Below, piece by piece: positions 1-6,147 of a stretch of 18,182 bases of DNA. A program made the position numbers and the translations under genes. The notes under the pieces are model-generated. The model was not told the DNA's origin. It saw only the letters and a program-made list of their open reading frames with translations, and did no database searches. This DNA is from an uncultured Agathobaculum sp. (lineage in GTDB: Bacteria; Bacillota; Clostridia; Oscillospirales; Butyricicoccaceae), in the NCBI GenBank assembly GCA_934504345.1, contig CAKSVR010000042.1, positions 1 through 18,182 of the forward strand. Reading direction: 5' to 3'. How positions within the stretch are numbered: the stretch's first letter is position 1; every line of letters begins with the position of its first letter.

Positions 1-1054
1 TGAGGATGGCGATACGGCCCTGCAGGTCAGGCAGCTGCACGGGAATGCGGCGGTCGAAGCGGCCCGGGCGCAGCAGCGCCGGGTCGAGCGACTCCGGGCG
101 GTTGGTCGCCGCGAGGATGACAACGCCCTTGGTGCCGTCAAAGCCGTCCATCTCGGTCAGCAGCTGGTTGAGGGTCTGCTCGCGCTCGTCGTTGCCGCCC
201 ATGCCCGCGCCGTCGCGCTTTTTGCCGATGGTATCGATCTCATCGATGAACACGATGCACGGGGCTTTCTCACCGGCCTGCTTGAACAGGTCGCGCACCT
301 TGGCTGCGCCCATGCCGACGAACATTTCGACAAACTCCGAGCCGGAGATGGAGAAGAACGGAACGTGTGCCTCGCCCGCAACGGCCTTGGCCAGCAGCGT
401 CTTGCCGGTGCCCGGAGGGCCGACCAGCAGCGCGCCCTTGGGCAGCTTCGCGCCGATGGAGGCGTATTTGCCCGGGTTGTGCAGGAAGTCTACGATCTCG
501 GTGAGCGCCTCCTTGGCCTCGTCCTGACCGGCGACATCGGCAAAGGTCTTGCCGGTTTCGGTTTCGGCGTAGATCTTCGCGCCGGACTTTCCGAAGCTCA
601 TGGTGCTGCCGCCCATGCTCTTCATCATTTTGCGCTGGAGCCACTGTCCGACCGCGATGATGAGCACGATGGGCACAACATAGGCGATGAGCATACTCAG
701 CAGGGGAGAGGTCTGCGTGGGGATCTCGGCGGTGAACTTGACGTTTGCATCGAGCAGACGGCCCACCAGCTCGTCATCCGGGAAGATGCCGGTCTTGCAG
801 AGGATGGTCTTGCCGTCGTCGTCCTTGGCCTCGAACGTGATCTCCTGATCCTGCTTATCGTAGGCGATGGTTTCCACCTGACCCTTGTCCACCATGGAAA
901 CGAACTCGTCGTAGCCGACCTCGGTCACCTGCCGCCGCAGGAGCGACGGGAACAGCAGCCAGTTGAGCAGCATCAGCACCAGCAGTGTCACCGCATAGTA
1001 AAAAATGAGCGGTTTTTTCGGGGATTTGACCCCGTTATGCCTGTTATTGTTCAT
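1..1054 (-). CDS. ftsH: ATP-dependent zinc metalloprotease FtsH, N-terminal part (runs off the left edge)
   Basis: Membrane-bound AAA+ protease that degrades misfolded membrane proteins and short-lived regulators. The frame is open from the ATG at 1054-1052 to the window edge, giving about 351 residues of a family usually 600-650 long. Visible parts in order: TM helix 1 (about 15-35), an extracytoplasmic domain, TM helix 2 (about 118-136), then the AAA domain with Walker A GPPGTGKT (Lys218), Walker B FIDEID (Asp271, Glu272) and the second-region-of-homology stretch TNRPESLDPALLRPGRFDR. The HEXXH zinc site would lie beyond the edge, so protease activity is inferred from family architecture. 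The start has an AGGAAG ribosome site about 8 nt upstream and lies inside the end of the marR-family gene (11-nt overlap), so the two are probably co-transcribed and translationally coupled. Confidence 0.95.
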   Translation of the reverse strand, partial: MNNNRHNGVKSPKKPLIFYYAVTLLVLMLLNWLLFPSLLRRQVTEVGYDEFVSMVDKGQVETIAYDKQDQEITFEAKDDDGKTILCKTGIFPDDELVGRLLDANVKFTAEIPTQTSPLLSMLIAYVVPIVLIIAVGQWLQRKMMKSMGGSTMSFGKSGAKIYAETETGKTFADVAGQDEAKEALTEIVDFLHNPGKYASIGAKLPKGALLVGPPGTGKTLLAKAVAGEAHVPFFSISGSEFVEMFVGMGAAKVRDLFKQAGEKAPCIVFIDEIDTIGKKRDGAGMGGNDEREQTLNQLLTEMDGFDGTKGVVILAATNRPESLDPALLRPGRFDRRIPVQLPDLQGRIAIL

Positions 1055-1505
1055 TTGCGTTCTTCCTTTCGAGCAAAACGTTCAGATTATCCTGCATCTT
1101 CTCCATTACGCCGCAGAGGCAGTGCATTTCCTCGGCGCTGATGCCGTGCTGGAGCTGCAAGGCGAACTGTTCGCAGCGGTGATGCAGCTGTTCGGCCTCG
1201 GCGCGGCCCTTTTCCGACAGGTGCAGGTGCACCAGACGGCGGTCGTCGGCATCGCGCACGCATTCGAGCAGGCCGCGGCGGTGCAGGCCGTCCACGCTGC
1301 GCGTCACCAGCGGCTTGGAAACGCACCACGCCTGCGCGATGGCAGTCGCGGTGTCCTGCTCGGGCGCGTTGCGGTAGAGGAACAGCAGCACGAACATCTC
1401 GTTGGGCGTAAAGCCGCAGCTGCCGGTCAGCGCGCGGAAGCAGCTGCGGTAGAGCTGGCCCGCATGGAAGGCATCGGCGGCAAAGTCGCGGATGGTTTGC
1501 GGCAT
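1044..1505 (-). CDS. MarR-family transcriptional regulator
   Basis: A 153-residue winged-helix regulator of typical MarR length. The DNA-binding core is visible: the recognition region TAIAQAWCVSKPLVTRSVDGLHRRGLLE (about 53-80), followed by the wing DADDRRLVHLHLSEKGRAEAE, where D-x-R-R is the family hallmark. The start is ATG at 1505 with a strong AAAGGAGGA site. It reads straight into ftsH with an 11-nt overlap, so it is the first gene of a two-gene operon. A perfect inverted repeat overlaps the predicted transcription start, suggesting that it represses its own operon. The ligand cannot be told from sequence. Coupling of a MarR regulator to ftsH suggests control of membrane proteostasis in response to a small molecule, which is inference. 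Confidence 0.93.
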   Translation of the reverse strand: MPQTIRDFAADAFHAGQLYRSCFRALTGSCGFTPNEMFVLLFLYRNAPEQDTATAIAQAWCVSKPLVTRSVDGLHRRGLLECVRDADDRRLVHLHLSEKGRAEAEQLHHRCEQFALQLQHGISAEEMHCLCGVMEKMQDNLNVLLERKNANEQ

Positions 1506-1530
1506 CGTACAGTCCTCCTTTCGGCAAACG

Positions 1531-1544
1531 GTTTACTTGTAAAC
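1531..1544. promoter_or_regulatory. Probable MarR operator (inverted repeat)
   Basis: GTTTACTTGTAAAC is a perfect inverted repeat: two 6-bp arms, GTTTAC and GTAAAC, around TT. It starts 2 bp downstream of the -10 hexamer and covers the expected transcription start, between promoter and ribosome site of the marR-family gene. An AT-rich palindrome in this place is typical of MarR autoregulation. Assignment to this protein is inference from position. Confidence 0.6.
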
Positions 1545-1545
1545 T

Positions 1546-1574
1546 ATGATAGCCCGCAAATGGGAAAACGTCAA
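1546..1574 (-). promoter_or_regulatory. Sigma-A promoter of the marR-ftsH operon
   Basis: On the minus strand, -35 TTGACG (1574-1569), a 17-bp spacer and -10 TATCAT (1551-1546). It lies 41 bp upstream of the marR-family start codon, and the spacing and hexamers are close to consensus. Confidence 0.75.
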
Positions 1575-1663
1575 TCGTTCAAATGTGAACATTCTGCAAA
1601 TTTGTACACATTCTCGAGAACAGGCGGCGGGAAACGCGCACAGCATTTGCCCTGCAAACGCAG

Positions 1664-1695
1664 AAAAACCGAGGCCATGAGCCTCGGTTTTCTTG
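1664..1695 (-). terminator. Intrinsic terminator after the MIF-like gene
   Basis: A perfect 11-bp stem, AAAACCGAGGC and its complement (1665-1675 with 1681-1691), around a 5-nt loop. Read on the minus strand it ends in a run of T and lies about 60 bp after the MIF-like gene. The A/T flanks on both sides would let it work in either direction. Confidence 0.75.
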
Positions 1696-1751
1696 CTTAT
1701 CGCTTTTGAGCAGCCTTGGAGCGGTCGGCGAAGCCATGGCTTCGCGGCAGC

Positions 1752-2093
1752 TTACTTCATCGAGCCGCGGGTACCCCAGTTGGCAAACTCGCTGTACGTC
1801 AGATAAATGCTGTCCTCGTGCAGACCGGTGTTCAGCTCAACGGCATCGAACAGCGCCTCGGTGAGCGCCTTTTTGTTCTCGAACTCGGTCGAGCCGTAGC
1901 AGCGAACGTCGATGAACGCCAGCTTGCGCTTTTCACCGGCAAAGTACATGGAGTGGTTGTCGGAAATATCGACCATCAGAGCGGCCTCGGTCTTGCCCGG
2001 GATCGCGCCGATGCGCTGGCCGATGGCATTCTTCAGTGCGTCCTTCTGCTCGTCAGACAGGGACTTGGATGTGGAAACAGCAATATACGGCAT
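1752..2093 (-). CDS. MIF/phenylpyruvate tautomerase-like protein
   Basis: A 113-residue protein of the tautomerase superfamily, closest in length and pattern to the macrophage migration inhibitory factor branch (about 115 residues) rather than the 60-residue 4-oxalocrotonate tautomerases. It begins MPYIAV, so Pro2, which becomes the N-terminal catalytic proline after Met removal, is present. The tail EDSIYLTYSEFANWGTRGSMK matches the MIF ending [23 protein letters not shown]. The redox CXXC of animal MIF is absent; only one cysteine (in DVRCYGS) is present. The start has a GAGGTG site 8 nt upstream. It is a single-gene unit with its own promoter and terminator, divergent from the hydrolase gene. 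The natural substrate in bacteria is not established. Confidence 0.88.
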   Translation of the reverse strand: MPYIAVSTSKSLSDEQKDALKNAIGQRIGAIPGKTEAALMVDISDNHSMYFAGEKRKLAFIDVRCYGSTEFENKKALTEALFDAVELNTGLHEDSIYLTYSEFANWGTRGSMK

Positions 2094-2126
2094 AATTTCA
2101 GCACCTCATTCTTTGGATTTTTCCTC

Positions 2127-2155
2127 ATTATACCACAGACGGGATGCTTTTTGAA
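2127..2155 (-). promoter_or_regulatory. Promoter of the MIF-like gene
   Basis: On the minus strand, -35 TTCAAA (2155-2150), a 17-bp spacer and a perfect -10 TATAAT (2132-2127) preceded by TGG, an extended -10. It is 34 bp upstream of the start codon. Confidence 0.75.
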
Positions 2156-2222
2156 GCCCAAAGAGAAATTATAAACGAGTTGTTAACTTTATCAAAAAAC
2201 AGATGCACAGCAGGTGCGTTTG

Positions 2223-2231
2223 TGGTATAGT
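2223..2231 (+). promoter_or_regulatory. Probable extended -10 promoter of the alpha/beta hydrolase gene
   Basis: TGGTATAGT has the TGn extension and a 5/6 -10 hexamer (2226-2231). No good -35 is seen 17 bp upstream. The same TGTGGTATA core occurs in the divergent MIF promoter. It would give a leader of about 34 nt before the ATG at 2272. Confidence 0.5.
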
Positions 2232-2271
2232 ATTAACATACGAAGCAGAATTTCTAATCGGGTGTTTGCTT

Positions 2272-3261
2272 ATGAATATCAAGTGTACGCAAAATATCTA
2301 TAAAAGCGCCAACGGTGTATCCAACGTCACCTACTATATCCTGGTGCCGGAGGGAGTGGAGGTGCGCGGCATCGTGCAGCTCTCGCACGGTATGTGCGAA
2401 TATTTTTCGCGCTACACCGCATTCGCCAAATATCTCTGCGGACTGGGCTTTATCGTGTGCGGCAACGACCATATCGGCCACGGCGCATCCGTATCCCGCA
2501 CAGCCGATCTGGGCTTTTTCGCAGCGCGCGACGGCTGGAAGTACCTGATCGAGGATGTTAAGCAGCTGACCGACCTGATGCAGCGCCGTTATCCCGATCT
2601 GCCGTATTTCCTCATCGGCCACTCGATGGGTTCGCTCATCGCGCGGCTGTACCTGCTCGATTACGGCGAGAAGCTGTCCGGCTGCATCCTCATCGGCACG
2701 GTGGGACCGATCGCGGCCTCGGCGAGCATCGTCCGGCTGGCGGATTCCATCGCGCGGTCGCGCGGCATCACCTACCGCAGCGGACTGCTGTCGGGTCTGG
2801 TATTCAAGGGCTTCAACCGCAGGATCAAGCAGCCAAAGACCGTGTTCGACTGGATCAGCCGCGATGAATCCGTGGTTTCGCTGTACCAGTCGGACGAAAA
2901 GTGCAATTTCGTGTTCACCGCCACGGGCTTCCGCGACCTGTTCACGCTCATCACGCGGGCGAACAGCACCGCAACATTCCGGCGCACGCCCAAGGACCTG
3001 CCGCTGCTGTTCCTCGCGGGCGATAAGGACCCGGTCGGCCGCTACGGCGAGGGCGTGCGGCGCACGGTCAATCTGTACCGCGCCGGCGGCGTGAAGGACA
3101 CCGAGGTCATCTTCTACAAGGATGCCCGCCATGAGGTGCTCAACGAGCTGGGACGGCTGGAAACGTTCGGCGATATTTCGCGCTGGCTGGAAGCGAAGCT
3201 GGCAGTGCGTACCGCCGCGCAGGAAGAGGAGCAGGGAGAACAATTGGAAATGGAGAACTGA
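2272..3261 (+). CDS. Alpha/beta hydrolase (serine aminopeptidase S33 / monoacylglycerol lipase-like)
   Basis: A 329-residue hydrolase of the Hydrolase_4 type. The catalytic triad can be read directly: nucleophile Ser118 in GHSMGS, Asp253 in LAGDKDPVG and His287 in DARHEVLNE. The early HGMCEYFSRY segment supplies the HG oxyanion motif, and GNDHIGHGAS is the usual lipase-like strand-turn. A cap region of about 70 residues lies between Ser and Asp. No signal peptide is seen, so it is probably cytoplasmic. The frame is open upstream to 2203, but MNIKCTQ at 2272 is preferred because the upstream segment lies across the promoter and does not look like coding sequence. The ribosome site (GGGTG) is weak. 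The substrate, perhaps a monoglyceride, lysolipid or small ester, cannot be deduced. Confidence 0.9.
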   Translation: MNIKCTQNIYKSANGVSNVTYYILVPEGVEVRGIVQLSHGMCEYFSRYTAFAKYLCGLGFIVCGNDHIGHGASVSRTADLGFFAARDGWKYLIEDVKQLTDLMQRRYPDLPYFLIGHSMGSLIARLYLLDYGEKLSGCILIGTVGPIAASASIVRLADSIARSRGITYRSGLLSGLVFKGFNRRIKQPKTVFDWISRDESVVSLYQSDEKCNFVFTATGFRDLFTLITRANSTATFRRTPKDLPLLFLAGDKDPVGRYGEGVRRTVNLYRAGGVKDTEVIFYKDARHEVLNELGRLETFGDISRWLEAKLAVRTAAQEEEQGEQLEMEN

Positions 3262-3292
3262 ACGTTTTTTATGGATTCATTTATGCAGGCAA

Positions 3293-3323
3293 AACCGCCT
3301 CCGATGGCAAGTCGGAGGCGGTT
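3293..3323. repeat. 31-bp palindromic repeat, copy 1
   Basis: A 12-bp perfect stem (AACCGCCTCCGA and complement) around the loop TGGCAAG. It starts 32 bp after the hydrolase stop codon and may act as its terminator, although no T-run follows. An identical copy, loop included, lies at 3548-3578. Confidence 0.85.
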
Positions 3324-3547
3324 CCAGTTTGTCAAAAAAGTCGGTATTGCACTAATTTTATCATATCGCGCGGCAGCGCGCGTTAAATAGAATTTGCTTT
3401 GCAAATTCATAAAAAGTCGGGGCGTGTACCTGACTTTTTATACTTTGAGAGGGAGAAAGTTTCCGAATGGGAACTTTCGGACGACTTTGGAACGGCCTAC
3501 GGTCCGTTCCTGCTTGTCGGCGAAACTGTAGTTTCGCGACAGCCAGA
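3324..3547. repeat. Array of six tandem hairpins between two identical palindromes
   Basis: No gene is seen in 3262-3650. The stretch is almost wholly made of inverted repeats: 3367-3382 (CGCGCG/CGCGCG), 3390-3408 (GAATTTGC/GCAAATTC), 3411-3439 (AAAAAGTC/GACTTTTT), 3455-3478 (10-bp stem, loop GAAT), 3489-3510 (GGAACGG/CCGTTCC) and 3515-3541 (12-bp stem with one bulge). Together with the flanking 31-bp palindromes this makes eight hairpins in 286 bp. It could be a patchwork of small palindromic mobile repeats or a structured RNA; sequence alone does not decide. Confidence 0.75.
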
Positions 3548-3578
3548 AACCGCCTCCGATGGCAAGTCGGAGGCGGTT
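3548..3578. repeat. 31-bp palindromic repeat, copy 2
   Basis: Identical to the copy at 3293-3323, including the non-palindromic loop TGGCAAG, so this is true duplication and not merely two similar terminators. It lies 72 bp beyond the cysK stop codon and could also end cysK transcription. Confidence 0.85.
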
Positions 3579-3650
3579 CTTTTATACATTTGGAGAGTTT
3601 TACAGGAGAATGAATGGATTTGGAGAAAGTTTGCAGGTAAAAAATGCGGA

Positions 3651-4583
3651 TTATTCGGAAACCAGCGGGGTGGAGAGGTAACGGTCGCCGGTATCGGGCA
3701 GCAGAGCAACGATAACCTTGCCGGCGTTCTCCGGGCGCTTGGACAGCTCGACAGCAGCCCACAGAGCAGCACCGGAGGAGATGCCTACGAACAGACCCTC
3801 GCTGTGCGCGAACTTGCGGGAGGTTTCGAATGCATCCTCGTTGGCAACGCGGATAACTTCGTCGTAAATCTTGGTATCCAGTACATCCGGAACGAAGCCT
3901 GCGCCGATGCCCTGAATCTTATGCGGGCCGCCCTTGCCGGTGGACAGTACCGGAGAGGTATCCGGCTCGACAGCGACTACCTTGACGTTCGGGTCCTGGT
4001 CCTTGAGGTACTTGCCGGTGCCGGTAACGGTGCCGCCGGTGCCTACGCCTGCAACGAAGATGTCAACCTTGTGGCCGGACTGCTCCCAGATCTCCGGGCC
4101 GGTGGTGGCATAGTGTGCCGCCGGATTTGCCGGGTTTACGAACTGACCCGGGATGAAGCTGTTCGGCGTTTCCTTGGCCAGCTCATTGGCCTTTGCGATC
4201 GCACCGGACATACCCTTTGCACCCTCGGTCAGCACCAGCTCAGCGCCGTAGGCCTTGAGCATATTGCGGCGCTCAACGCTCATGGTTTCCGGCATGGTGA
4301 GGATGATGCGGTAGCCGCGGGAGGCTGCAACAGCCGCCAGACCGATGCCGGTGTTGCCGGAGGTCGGCTCGATGATGGTAGCGCCCGGCTTGAGTGCGCC
4401 GGAGGCCTCAGCCTCGTTGATCATCGCGTTGGCGATACGGTCCTTGACCGAACCGGCCGGATTGAAATACTCCAGCTTTGCGAGCACCTGTGCGTTCGCG
4501 CCGGTCTTTGCTGCGAATTTCTCAGCCGCATACAGCGGGGTGTTGCCGATCAGATCGGAAAAGCTCTTTTTAATATCAGACAT
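3651..4583 (-). CDS. cysK: Cysteine synthase A (O-acetylserine sulfhydrylase)
   Basis: PLP enzyme that makes L-cysteine from O-acetylserine and sulfide in the cytoplasm. Its 310 residues are the normal family length. Visible motifs: IGNTPL near the start, the PLP lysine Lys47 in GSVKDR, the substrate loop PTSGNTG (73-79), the phosphate-binding GVGTGGT (179-185) and SSGAA near the end with LLPDTGDRYLSTPLV. The start ATG at 4583 has a GAAAGGCGG ribosome site. It is transcribed alone from a near-consensus promoter at 4742-4770. About 150 nt of leader separate promoter and gene and contain a short open frame rich in cysteine codons, so synthesis is probably tuned to charged tRNA-Cys. No T-box signature is seen. 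Confidence 0.96.
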   Translation of the reverse strand: MSDIKKSFSDLIGNTPLYAAEKFAAKTGANAQVLAKLEYFNPAGSVKDRIANAMINEAEASGALKPGATIIEPTSGNTGIGLAAVAASRGYRIILTMPETMSVERRNMLKAYGAELVLTEGAKGMSGAIAKANELAKETPNSFIPGQFVNPANPAAHYATTGPEIWEQSGHKVDIFVAGVGTGGTVTGTGKYLKDQDPNVKVVAVEPDTSPVLSTGKGGPHKIQGIGAGFVPDVLDTKIYDEVIRVANEDAFETSRKFAHSEGLFVGISSGAALWAAVELSKRPENAGKVIVALLPDTGDRYLSTPLVSE

Positions 4584-4650
4584 GGGGATGACCGCCTTTC
4601 AAAAATGCAATAATATAAGTAATACTGTGGATAAGGAATGATGGGGAAAC

Positions 4651-4689
4651 TCAGCCGATGCAACATCGACACATTCGCCGGATCATCAT
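4651..4689 (-). CDS. Cysteine-codon leader peptide upstream of cysK
   Basis: A 12-codon frame encoding MMIRRMCRCCIG, with three Cys codons (TGT, TGT, TGC) within four positions. AAGGAG lies 11 nt before the first ATG. It sits between the cysK promoter and gene, 67 nt before the cysK start. A 7-bp stem with loop TTG (4654-4670) covers the Cys codons and ends right before the stop, so a ribosome held at the Cys codons would keep it open. Cys-rich leader peptides ahead of sulfur-assimilation genes are known in actinobacteria. The role here is inference; no clear terminator hairpin with T-run follows, so control might be through translation or Rho. Confidence 0.6.
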   Translation of the reverse strand: MMIRRMCRCCIG

Positions 4690-4741
4690 AGAGGATCACG
4701 CTCCTTAATTCGCTTTATTCATATATGTTTTGTATGAATTA

Positions 4742-4770
4742 AATATACAACCGAATCTCCTATTTGTCAA
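4742..4770 (-). promoter_or_regulatory. cysK promoter
   Basis: On the minus strand, a perfect -35 TTGACA (4770-4765), a 17-bp spacer and -10 TATATT (4747-4742). Transcription would start near 4735 and give a leader of about 150 nt to cysK. It lies immediately after the ung terminator. Confidence 0.85.
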
Positions 4771-4782
4771 TAGGGATTTTCG

Positions 4783-4824
4783 AAAAAATAAAAAAATTCC
4801 CTGTGCCGGAAAAACACAGGGAAA
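4783..4824 (-). terminator. Intrinsic terminator of ung
   Basis: A 9-bp stem, TTCCCTGTG with CACAGGGAA (4797-4805 and 4815-4823), around a 9-nt loop. On the minus strand it is followed by a long T-rich tail (4783-4796). It starts 9 bp after the ung stop codon. Confidence 0.88.
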
Positions 4825-4832
4825 ATGCAGTG

Positions 4833-5504
4833 TCAGTGGTTGAGGTCCCAGTCGATGGGCTCGATGCCGTGCGCCTCGAGGAACGCATTGCACCGGGAGA
4901 AGTGCTTGCAGCCGAAAAAGCCGTTGTACGCCGACAGAGGCGAGGGATGCACGCTCTCGAGAACAAGGTGCTGCGGCGCGGTGATGAGCTTCTTTTTGCT
5001 GCGGGCGTTGCCGCCCCAGAGAAGAAAGACGATGGGCTGCTCGTGCTCGTTGAGCTTTTCGATCACATGGTCGGTGAACGTCGTCCAGCCGAGGCTCTTG
5101 TGGCTGTTGGCCTGTCCGCGGCGTACAGTCAGGGTCGTGTTCAGCATGAGCACACCGCGCTCCGCCCATTTGGTGAGCGTGCCGTTTTTGGGCGGCGTGA
5201 TACCGAGGTCGCTTTGCAGCTCCTTGAAGATGTTCTGTAAGCTCGGAGGCGGCTGTACGCCCGGCTGCACGGAAAAACAGAGTCCGTGCGCCTGTCCGGG
5301 CCCGTGATACGGGTCCTGCCCGAGGATAACGGCCTTGACCTTGCTGTACGGCGTGCAGCGCAGCGCGTTAAAGATGTTCTCCGCCGCCGGATAGATGGTC
5401 TGCTCGGCGTATTCCTTTTTCAGCCAGTAGCGGATGCGCTTGTAATACTCCTGCTCGAACTCACCGGCTAAGATCTCATCCCAATCGTTGCCAAGATGTA
5501 CCAT
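4833..5504 (-). CDS. ung: Uracil-DNA glycosylase, family 1
   Basis: Removes uracil from DNA as the first step of base-excision repair. Its 223 residues fit the family (about 220-230). The water-activating loop GQDPYHGPGQAHGL is present with general base Asp64 and His67. The uracil-binding Phe77 (LCFSV), the PPPSLQNIF loop (85-93), LLNTTLTV-type strand with Asn122, and the minor-groove intercalation loop HPSPLS (186-191) are all intact. The start ATG at 5504 follows GGTGGAG at a good distance. It is a single-gene unit with a consensus promoter and its own terminator. Confidence 0.97.
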   Translation of the reverse strand: MVHLGNDWDEILAGEFEQEYYKRIRYWLKKEYAEQTIYPAAENIFNALRCTPYSKVKAVILGQDPYHGPGQAHGLCFSVQPGVQPPPSLQNIFKELQSDLGITPPKNGTLTKWAERGVLMLNTTLTVRRGQANSHKSLGWTTFTDHVIEKLNEHEQPIVFLLWGGNARSKKKLITAPQHLVLESVHPSPLSAYNGFFGCKHFSRCNAFLEAHGIEPIDWDLNH

Positions 5505-5537
5505 TCTATCACTCCACCATTTCTGTCGTTTTAGATA

Positions 5538-5566
5538 AGTATAGCATACGAGGGAACGGGTGTCAA
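5538..5566 (-). promoter_or_regulatory. ung promoter
   Basis: On the minus strand, -35 TTGACA (5566-5561), a 17-bp spacer and -10 TATACT (5543-5538), 33 bp upstream of the ung start codon. Confidence 0.85.
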
Positions 5567-5590
5567 AGAGAGTGAGGCGTGAAGAGTTCT

Positions 5591-5665
5591 AATAGAGTGA
5601 GGAGTGGAGAGTGGAGAGAACGTAACGATTTACGTTCGTTCCATTCTACGGGAGGCCATCCGACC
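5591..5665. repeat. Degenerate copy of the purine-rich end of the 8065-8288 repeat element
   Basis: AATAGAGTGAGGAGT (5591-5605) is identical to the reverse complement of 8274-8288. The match goes on in weaker form through a GGAGAGTGGAGAG tract, then TAACGATTTACGTT (compare TAACGGTTTACGTT in the other element) and a CGGGAGGCCATCCGACC-like stretch. No matching opposite end is recognised, so this looks like a truncated or decayed member of the same family. Confidence 0.55.
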
Positions 5666-6047
5666 ATCCAACCGAACGATTTGGGCGGTCGCTGATACGC
5701 CGCCCTTGCACGCGGTCAACCGTCAGACCGCAAAACCCGTGCAATCTGCCGCGACCGCGCCGCAGCAGCGCAGAAAACGGAAGCCGATACCCGTTCCTTT
5801 GCTCGGTCCCACCTTTAAGTAGGGCTGGCAAGCCAGCCCGTCGCTCCGAGGCTGCCTAAAGGGCGGAAGATGGAGTCCCAAGAGGATAGAAACCACCGTA
5901 GGGGGTGTCTATCCTTTTGGAAACCGTTCCCGCCGTCCGCAGACGGCGAAACTCCCCGCGCGCACGCGCCTCGTCTGCCGAAAAAAACTGCACGTTTGTC
6001 TGCCGAATGATGTTTTTTGAATAAACCGTGAATTTTGCAAACCGCTC
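5666..6047. other. Gene-free, hairpin-rich spacer before htpG
   Basis: No frame here resembles a protein. Hairpins seen: 5822-5839 (GGGCTGGC, loop AA), 5884-5914 (GGATAGA/TCTATCC with an inner CACC/GGTG pair) and 5931-5948 (CGCCGTC, loop CGCA). The stretch 5950-6047 has nothing recognisable. It resembles the hairpin array at 3293-3578 in style, not in sequence. Confidence 0.5.
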
Positions 6048-6076
6048 TTGATTTTTTCTGACTTTGGGCTTATCAT
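6048..6076 (+). promoter_or_regulatory. htpG promoter
   Basis: -35 TTGATT (6048-6053), a 17-bp spacer and -10 TATCAT (6071-6076). The CIRCE operator begins 8 bp downstream, so it overlaps the expected transcription start. Confidence 0.75.
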
Positions 6077-6083
6077 AACAGTG

Positions 6084-6110
6084 TTGGCACTCGACTGTCG
6101 AGAGTGCTAA
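6084..6110. promoter_or_regulatory. CIRCE element (HrcA operator)
   Basis: TTGGCACTC, 9 nt, GAGTGCTAA, against the consensus TTAGCACTC-N9-GAGTGCTAA: one mismatch in 18. Its place at the transcription start of htpG implies that HrcA represses htpG and heat shock relieves it. Confidence 0.93.
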
Positions 6111-6147
6111 TCTCAAATGATATCAAAACACAGAGGTGTATGTAATC

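Noticed and set aside
3293..3578. A CRISPR array suggested by the repeated 31-bp palindrome
   Set aside because: There are only two copies, 224 bp apart, no regular spacers and no cas genes nearby.
3399..4613. A 404-codon plus-strand frame across the hairpin array and opposite cysK
   Set aside because: It runs antisense to cysK and through palindromes; no ribosome site and no recognisable domain.
4705..4722. A five-codon frame MNKAN in the cysK leader
   Set aside because: It has no ribosome site of its own and no cysteine codons; its end overlaps the ribosome site of the better leader peptide.
4584..4735. A T-box or SAM riboswitch in the cysK leader
   Set aside because: No T-box antiterminator sequence (GGTGG-type) or specifier stem, no S-box pattern and no terminator with T-run was found.
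5604..5822. A 72-codon frame between ung and htpG
   Set aside because: It lies in repeat-derived, hairpin-rich sequence, has no convincing ribosome site and no family resemblance.
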